The position numbers and the translations under genes were made by a program. Shown here piece by piece: positions 6,408 through 9,311 of a stretch of 9,311 nucleotides of DNA. The notes beneath the pieces are model-generated. The model made no database searches, was not told the origin of the DNA, and was given only the letters and a program-made list of their open reading frames with translations. Position 1 is the stretch's first letter. Each line of letters opens with the position of its first letter. Source of the DNA: Nitrososphaerales archaeon TH5896 (lineage in GTDB: Archaea; Thermoproteota; Nitrososphaeria; Nitrososphaerales; Nitrososphaeraceae); assembly GCA_014523625.1 (NCBI GenBank), contig JAATVP010000276.1, positions 1-9,311 on the forward strand, read 5' to 3'.

Positions 6408-6890
6408 CTATACAAGCTTATCATCATAATTTCCTTTGGATATCTCAGCGAAAATATCTTTGGGAAATTTTCCATCTACTTTTACTCCCATACTTAAACA
6501 GGATCCGACCACCTCCTTAGCGACTCCTTTGATGTCAATCGCGTAGGAACTGTCCAGTTTCATCTTTGCTATTTTCACAACTTTCTCTATTGGCAAATCA
6601 CCTACATATTCGGTTCCTGATGTACCAGATCCCTTGGTAAATCCACCTTCCTTTGCAACAAGGGCAGCAGTCGGGGGTATGCCTACTTCTACGGTGAACT
6701 GCTTCGTTTCGGTATCGACTTCGACTTTAACAGGTACCTTCATACCAGGAAAGTCTCGAGTCTTTTCATTAATGGTATTTACAACTTGTAATACGTTAAG
6801 ACCCATTGGACCTAACGAAGGGCCCAAAGGAGGACCTGCACTGGCTTCTCCACCGCTCACAAGAGCCGAAATACTTTTCTTTTCACCCAT
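6408..6890 (-). CDS. rpl11: Large-subunit ribosomal protein uL11
   Basis: uL11 binds the GTPase-associated region of 23S rRNA at the base of the stalk and helps recruit elongation factors. The N-terminal domain has the strongly conserved GPPLGPSLGP (19-28), then NVLQVVNTINEKT and FPGMKVPVKVEVD. The C-terminal rRNA-binding part starts near PPTAALVAKEGG and runs to about residue 140. At 160 aa the length is typical for archaea. The frame can be extended to a TTG at 6902, but I chose ATG 6890: homologues begin Met-x-Glu-Lys-Lys, and a TATA-like ATTTATAT (6917-6924) would start transcription near 6894, after the TTG. It lies downstream of spt5, the usual archaeal order, but L1 and L10 genes do not follow; a convergent gene does instead. 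Confidence 0.97.
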   Translation of the reverse strand: MGEKKSISALVSGGEASAGPPLGPSLGPMGLNVLQVVNTINEKTRDFPGMKVPVKVEVDTETKQFTVEVGIPPTAALVAKEGGFTKGSGTSGTEYVGDLPIEKVVKIAKMKLDSSYAIDIKGVAKEVVGSCLSMGVKVDGKFPKDIFAEISKGNYDDKLV

Positions 6891-6916
6891 ATACCGGAAC
6901 AAAAGGATATGCCTGG

Positions 6917-6924
6917 ATATAAAT
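6917..6924 (-). promoter_or_regulatory. TATA-like box for rpl11
   Basis: The minus strand reads ATTTATAT, centred about 30 bp before the ATG at 6890. It suggests that rpl11 has its own promoter, in addition to or instead of read-through from spt5. Confidence 0.45.
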
Positions 6925-6941
6925 TGATTATGCCATTCTAA

Positions 6942-6961
6942 CTGACCATTTATTTGGTCAG
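6942..6961. repeat. 7-bp inverted repeat in the spt5-rpl11 gap
   Basis: CTGACCA (6942-6948) and TGGTCAG (6955-6961) are perfect complements around a 6-nt TTTATT loop. The repeat lies just upstream of the rpl11 TATA-like box, so it could be a regulator site, or a hairpin at the end of spt5 mRNA. Confidence 0.45.
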
Positions 6962-6978
6962 AAATCTGAAGTTCTAAT

Positions 6979-6993
6979 TTGGTTTTAAACCAA
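6979..6993. repeat. 15-bp palindrome just after spt5
   Basis: TTGGTTT-T-AAACCAA (6979-6993) is a perfect 7-bp arm palindrome with one central base, 10 bp beyond the spt5 stop. It could be part of the spt5 3' end or bind a dimeric protein; with a one-base centre it is not a good hairpin. Confidence 0.4.
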
Positions 6994-7003
6994 TGACTTG
7001 GAC

Positions 7004-7669
7004 TTATTGAATCAATTTGCGGAGATAGTTCGCATCAACGGTCACTGGAATTTGGTATGGTGAGTCGAGAAGAACTACTGTTGCCTCCTGTTTCTCGTAA
7101 TCTACTCTGATTACCTTTGCTTTCATGGATTTGAACGGTCCGGCTACCACTTCTACCATATTATCTACGCTTAGATCAGTTACTACAGGTTTCTTTACAA
7201 GATAACCCTCTATATCCTTGAAAGGCAATTCCCCACGTATTTGTCCGCGAACGTGTCGCACTCCACTTAGCGCTTCATACGCCACATTTGCGTCCGGTGC
7301 CTCAACTATAATGTAGCCTTTGAAATTTTCCAGCGCTAAAATCGAAAATATTTTCAATTTCTTTGTAGTAATTTTTGTGTGTAAAATGTTGGCGACGACT
7401 CGCTCCTGGCCACCGGTGATCCTTATGGCAAAAAATTTGGACTTTGTGACATTTTCTGTAGCGCGTTCATTAGTCTTATCGATAGGTTCGGCCAGCACCG
7501 ATTCGTTTACCATATTGCTTTCGTGCGTGCTGCTAGGAGTTTCATCCCCAACACCTTCTGAGGCCATGCTTTCTAGGTTGGCATCTTCGGACACATTCGT
7601 AGAACCACCACTACCCTCCAGATTCTCCTTATCTATATTACTATGAACGTCAAATAAATTAGCATCCAT
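7004..7669 (-). CDS. spt5: Transcription elongation factor Spt5 (NusG-like) with acidic extension
   Basis: Spt5 binds the RNA polymerase clamp across the cleft and keeps elongation processive, normally as a heterodimer with Spt4. The NGN domain spans about 77-157 (KFFAIRITGGQERVVANIL, then FKGYIIVEA and VRHVRGQIRGELP). The KOW domain spans about 168-215, with VEVVAGPFKSMKAKVIRVD. Typical archaeal Spt5 is about 145-150 aa; this one has roughly 74 extra N-terminal residues with 17 Asp/Glu against 3 Lys/Arg, many Ser and Thr, and no predicted fold. The extension appears transcribed, because a TATA-like TTTATAAA (7702-7709) lies about 36 bp before ATG 7669; M35 and M53 are less likely starts. Upstream secE is not seen: the neighbour on that side is divergent dtdA. 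rpl11 follows on the same strand after 113 bp. Confidence 0.96.
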   Translation of the reverse strand: MDANLFDVHSNIDKENLEGSGGSTNVSEDANLESMASEGVGDETPSSTHESNMVNESVLAEPIDKTNERATENVTKSKFFAIRITGGQERVVANILHTKITTKKLKIFSILALENFKGYIIVEAPDANVAYEALSGVRHVRGQIRGELPFKDIEGYLVKKPVVTDLSVDNMVEVVAGPFKSMKAKVIRVDYEKQEATVVLLDSPYQIPVTVDANYLRKLIQ

Positions 7670-7701
7670 TTAGCGAATGTATCTACGGTATATTGTTGCA
7701 T

Positions 7702-7709
7702 TTTATAAA
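7702..7709 (-). promoter_or_regulatory. TATA-like box for spt5
   Basis: TTTATAAA (palindromic) is centred about 36 bp before ATG 7669, predicting a start near 7679 and a short leader. It supports translation of the full acidic extension. Confidence 0.5.
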
Positions 7710-7835
7710 TTTACGTCGCATAATCCTGGTGTACCTTTGTCAATCTCGAGCTTTAAATTCTAAATTCTCGATTCATTGGGGCAAATTGAACTCAGGACCT
7801 AATGTTCGGCCATTAATTGAACCGCTGTTAGCGAA

Positions 7836-7841
7836 TTTATA
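7836..7841 (+). promoter_or_regulatory. TATA-like box for dtdA
   Basis: TTTATA is centred 26-27 bp before the ATG at 7865, the ideal distance for a leaderless archaeal mRNA. No Shine-Dalgarno sequence lies between them. Confidence 0.5.
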
Positions 7842-7864
7842 GTAGGTACTCTCCCACCCATCTC

Positions 7865-8686
7865 ATGGAAGAAAATATCGCGCTAATTGCAGCCTTAAAG
7901 GATGAAGCGGGTATTAACATGGTAAATTACTTGACATCAAACAAGGATTTTCAGATGTCAAGTAGTGATCCTCAGGTCTATGAATCGTCCAAATATCGGA
8001 ATGTTACGCTTTACGTAACTAATAAGGATCTGCTCCTCCTTGAGGATTACAACGTTAGTGATAGACCAACTTCGTTTGTCTTTCTTTCAAGACATAGGTC
8101 AGCAAGCGGAATAGCTTCTCTTACATGTCATTCGACGGGTAATTTTTCCCAAGATACTTTGTATGGCGGTAAGTCATTTGAATTGGGAATGGTGAATCCA
8201 TCCTTTTTGAAGGCTTATTATTATGAATTGTATAGAAACCGAGATTCTGTATCCGATTACCAAATTACCTTAGAAGCGACACACCACGGGCCCACATCTC
8301 TTAATGGACCTATCATCTTTGTCGAAATTGGTTCTGGACCAGAACAGTGGAAGGACCCCAATGCCGCTCGAGTAGTCTGCAATAGCATTTTAGATGCTTC
8401 ATCCTCCTTCTATGCGAGAAGTTCTAGTAAAGTAGCCGTGGCTCTAGGAGGAACACATTATCCAGAAAAACTAAACAAGATACTTAGAGAGACAGATTTT
8501 TCTGTAGCATACATTGCCACCAAAAATAACTTGCAGTTTATTGACGACAAGATGATTCAGCAAATGATAGCCAGGAGCACGGAAAGGGTAACCCATATTC
8601 TTTTAGATTGGAAGGGACTTGGAAAATATAAAAAGAGCATATTAGATACCATACAGAAAACTGATCTGGAAGTAGTCAGAATATGA
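7865..8686 (+). CDS. dtdA: D-aminoacyl-tRNA deacylase (DtdA/DTD2)
   Basis: This cytosolic enzyme removes D-amino acids wrongly attached to tRNA, protecting translation. It is the archaeal/plant type (DTD2), unrelated in fold to bacterial DTD1. Family hallmarks are all visible: LSRHRSASGIASLTCHSTGN (74-93), EATHHGPT (137-144), FVEIGSGPEQW (152 onward) and LGGTHYP (194-200). The conserved His, Cys and Thr cluster is expected to bind zinc and the substrate. The length of 273 aa is usual. ATG 7865 is supported by its TATA-like box. It is divergent from spt5 across 195 bp and followed after 186 bp by the Nudix gene on the same strand. Odd: codons 22-34 carry an 11-bp perfect inverted repeat. Confidence 0.95.
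   Translation: MEENIALIAALKDEAGINMVNYLTSNKDFQMSSSDPQVYESSKYRNVTLYVTNKDLLLLEDYNVSDRPTSFVFLSRHRSASGIASLTCHSTGNFSQDTLYGGKSFELGMVNPSFLKAYYYELYRNRDSVSDYQITLEATHHGPTSLNGPIIFVEIGSGPEQWKDPNAARVVCNSILDASSSFYARSSSKVAVALGGTHYPEKLNKILRETDFSVAYIATKNNLQFIDDKMIQQMIARSTERVTHILLDWKGLGKYKKSILDTIQKTDLEVVRI
7928..7964. repeat. 11-bp perfect inverted repeat inside dtdA
   Basis: TACTTGACATC (7928-7938) and GATGTCAAGTA (7954-7964) pair perfectly around a 15-nt spacer. It lies 64-100 nt into the dtdA frame. It may form an mRNA hairpin or a regulator site; its core TTGACAT/ATGTCAA recurs at the Nudix start. Confidence 0.55.
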
Positions 8687-8839
8687 TTGATCCAATCCCA
8701 ACTCCTCTTGAAAACCAGTTCCAAACAGGTTGAGATCCAGACAAAACCGAGACTTAGGAGGGAGGGTAAAATAAAATTCCCATGTTCTAACGGTCCAACG
8801 CATTGATAGTTATGTCTTAATGTGTAATGTTAGACAATG

Positions 8840-8846
8840 TTATAAG
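8840..8846 (+). promoter_or_regulatory. TATA-like box for the Nudix gene
   Basis: TTATAAG is centred about 30 bp before the ATG at 8873 but only 6 bp before the ATG at 8849. If used, it makes 8873 the real start and gives a leader of a few nucleotides. Confidence 0.4.
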
Positions 8847-8861
8847 GCATGTCTCTGAATC

Positions 8862-8879
8862 TTGACATAAGGATGTCAA
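8862..8879. repeat. 7-bp inverted repeat across the Nudix start codon
   Basis: TTGACAT (8862-8868), loop AAGG, ATGTCAA (8873-8879). The right arm begins with the preferred ATG. It could act as an operator at the transcription start or as a hairpin in a longer mRNA. Confidence 0.45.
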
Positions 8880-9301
8880 ACCCCGCAGGGATCGACGTGG
8901 TAACCGCATTCTTGGAATTTGATGGTCAAATATTAATCCTTAGACGAAGCAAACGTGTGAAAACTATGAAGGAAAAATGGGGGGCTGTGAGTGGTTACAT
9001 AGAAAATAGAGATCCGCTTAGCCAAGCCATTATAGAAGTCTATGAAGAAACAGGTTTGGATAGCAGCACAATAAAACTAATGAGATCAGGCGACCTGCTA
9101 GCGGTAATAGATCCAGAAAATCCAGATATCTCATATAATGTCCATCCATTCCTTTTCCAATCAAAAAGCGGAAAAGTAATCCTTAGTAGAGAACATGATC
9201 AATTTAAATGGATAACCATGAAGGAACTTTGGAAATATAACACTGTTCCTAAGTTGAAAGAGGCTTATGAGAATGTGACTGATTTGTTGCATTCCAGGTA
9301 A
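8873..9301 (+). CDS. Nudix hydrolase
   Basis: Nudix enzymes cleave nucleoside diphosphates linked to another group, using Mg2+ or Mn2+; the substrate here is unknown. The fold is recognisable: strand VVTAFLEFDGQILILRR (9-25), KWGAVSGYIE, then the Nudix helix from G41 to L62. Its catalytic part is IEVYEETGL (54-62), keeping E55, E58 and E59. The usual Arg of REUxEExGU is Ile54, and the loop is one residue shorter than canonical, with Asp47 where Glu is usual. A C-terminal W-x-x-x-x-E/L helix follows. The frame extends to ATG 8849 (150 aa), but a TATA-like TTATAAG at 8840-8846 would leave that codon untranscribed, so I prefer ATG 8873 (142 aa). Complete at the 3' end; the stop lies 10 bases before the window ends. 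Position after dtdA suggests no shared operon. Confidence 0.88.
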   Translation: MSNPAGIDVVTAFLEFDGQILILRRSKRVKTMKEKWGAVSGYIENRDPLSQAIIEVYEETGLDSSTIKLMRSGDLLAVIDPENPDISYNVHPFLFQSKSGKVILSREHDQFKWITMKELWKYNTVPKLKEAYENVTDLLHSR

Positions 9302-9311
9302 GATACTGAAC

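Noticed and set aside
6891..6902. TTG start extending uL11 by four residues
   Set aside because: The predicted transcription start lies after the TTG, and homologues begin at the following ATG.
1..9311. CRISPR arrays, insertion sequences, integrase or att sites, toxin-antitoxin pairs, rRNA genes
   Set aside because: Reading both strands, I found no spaced direct repeats, transposase or integrase motifs, target duplications or rRNA-like sequence.

Overview
The window looks like chromosomal DNA of an archaeon, most likely a member of the Nitrososphaerota (Thaumarchaeota). Archaeal information-processing genes are all present: a clamp-loader small subunit (RfcS), Spt5/NusG with the archaeal NGN-KOW form, archaeal-type uL11 and the archaeal/plant D-aminoacyl-tRNA deacylase DtdA. 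Small C2H2 and winged-helix proteins like those common in Thaumarchaeota lie among them. The DNA is AT-rich. No gene has a convincing Shine-Dalgarno sequence, whereas several have TATA-like boxes about 26-37 bp before the start codon, the pattern of leaderless or nearly leaderless archaeal mRNAs. Genus-level placement is not possible by eye.

Layout, left to right. 1-213 has no clear gene, only a palindromic TATA-like element and perhaps the first codons of a leftward gene running off the edge. A leftward 103-aa protein with a possible N-terminal zinc knuckle (214-525) is separated by a 400-bp divergent gap from uppP (926-1753, undecaprenyl/polyprenyl-diphosphate phosphatase). A 68-aa C2H2 zinc-finger protein follows (1927-2133), then a 311-bp gap. 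nadE (leftward) and rfcS (rightward) diverge from a 240-bp region containing small hairpins. Next come a possible 51-aa ORF, a winged-helix regulator, a leftward two-helix membrane protein, and a rightward exported protein with two FxLYD-like repeats. The leftward pair spt5-rpl11 follows, divergent from dtdA, and a Nudix hydrolase gene closes the window.

Apart from spt5-rpl11, neighbours mostly alternate in strand or have wide gaps, so most look like single-gene transcription units rather than an operon. The themes are core housekeeping: transcription elongation and ribosome (spt5, rpl11), translation proofreading (dtdA), replication (rfcS), NAD synthesis (nadE), lipid-carrier recycling (uppP) and possibly nucleotide clean-up (Nudix). 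There is no sign of a mobile element, phage, CRISPR array, toxin-antitoxin or defence system, and I see no new multi-gene system.

The points most worth a second look are the 74-residue acidic, Ser/Thr-rich N-terminal extension of Spt5; an 11-bp perfect inverted repeat early in dtdA whose core recurs as a 7-bp inverted repeat over the Nudix start codon; the palindromes in the spt5-rpl11 gap and just after the winged-helix gene; and several start codons that TATA positions move downstream of the longest reading frame.
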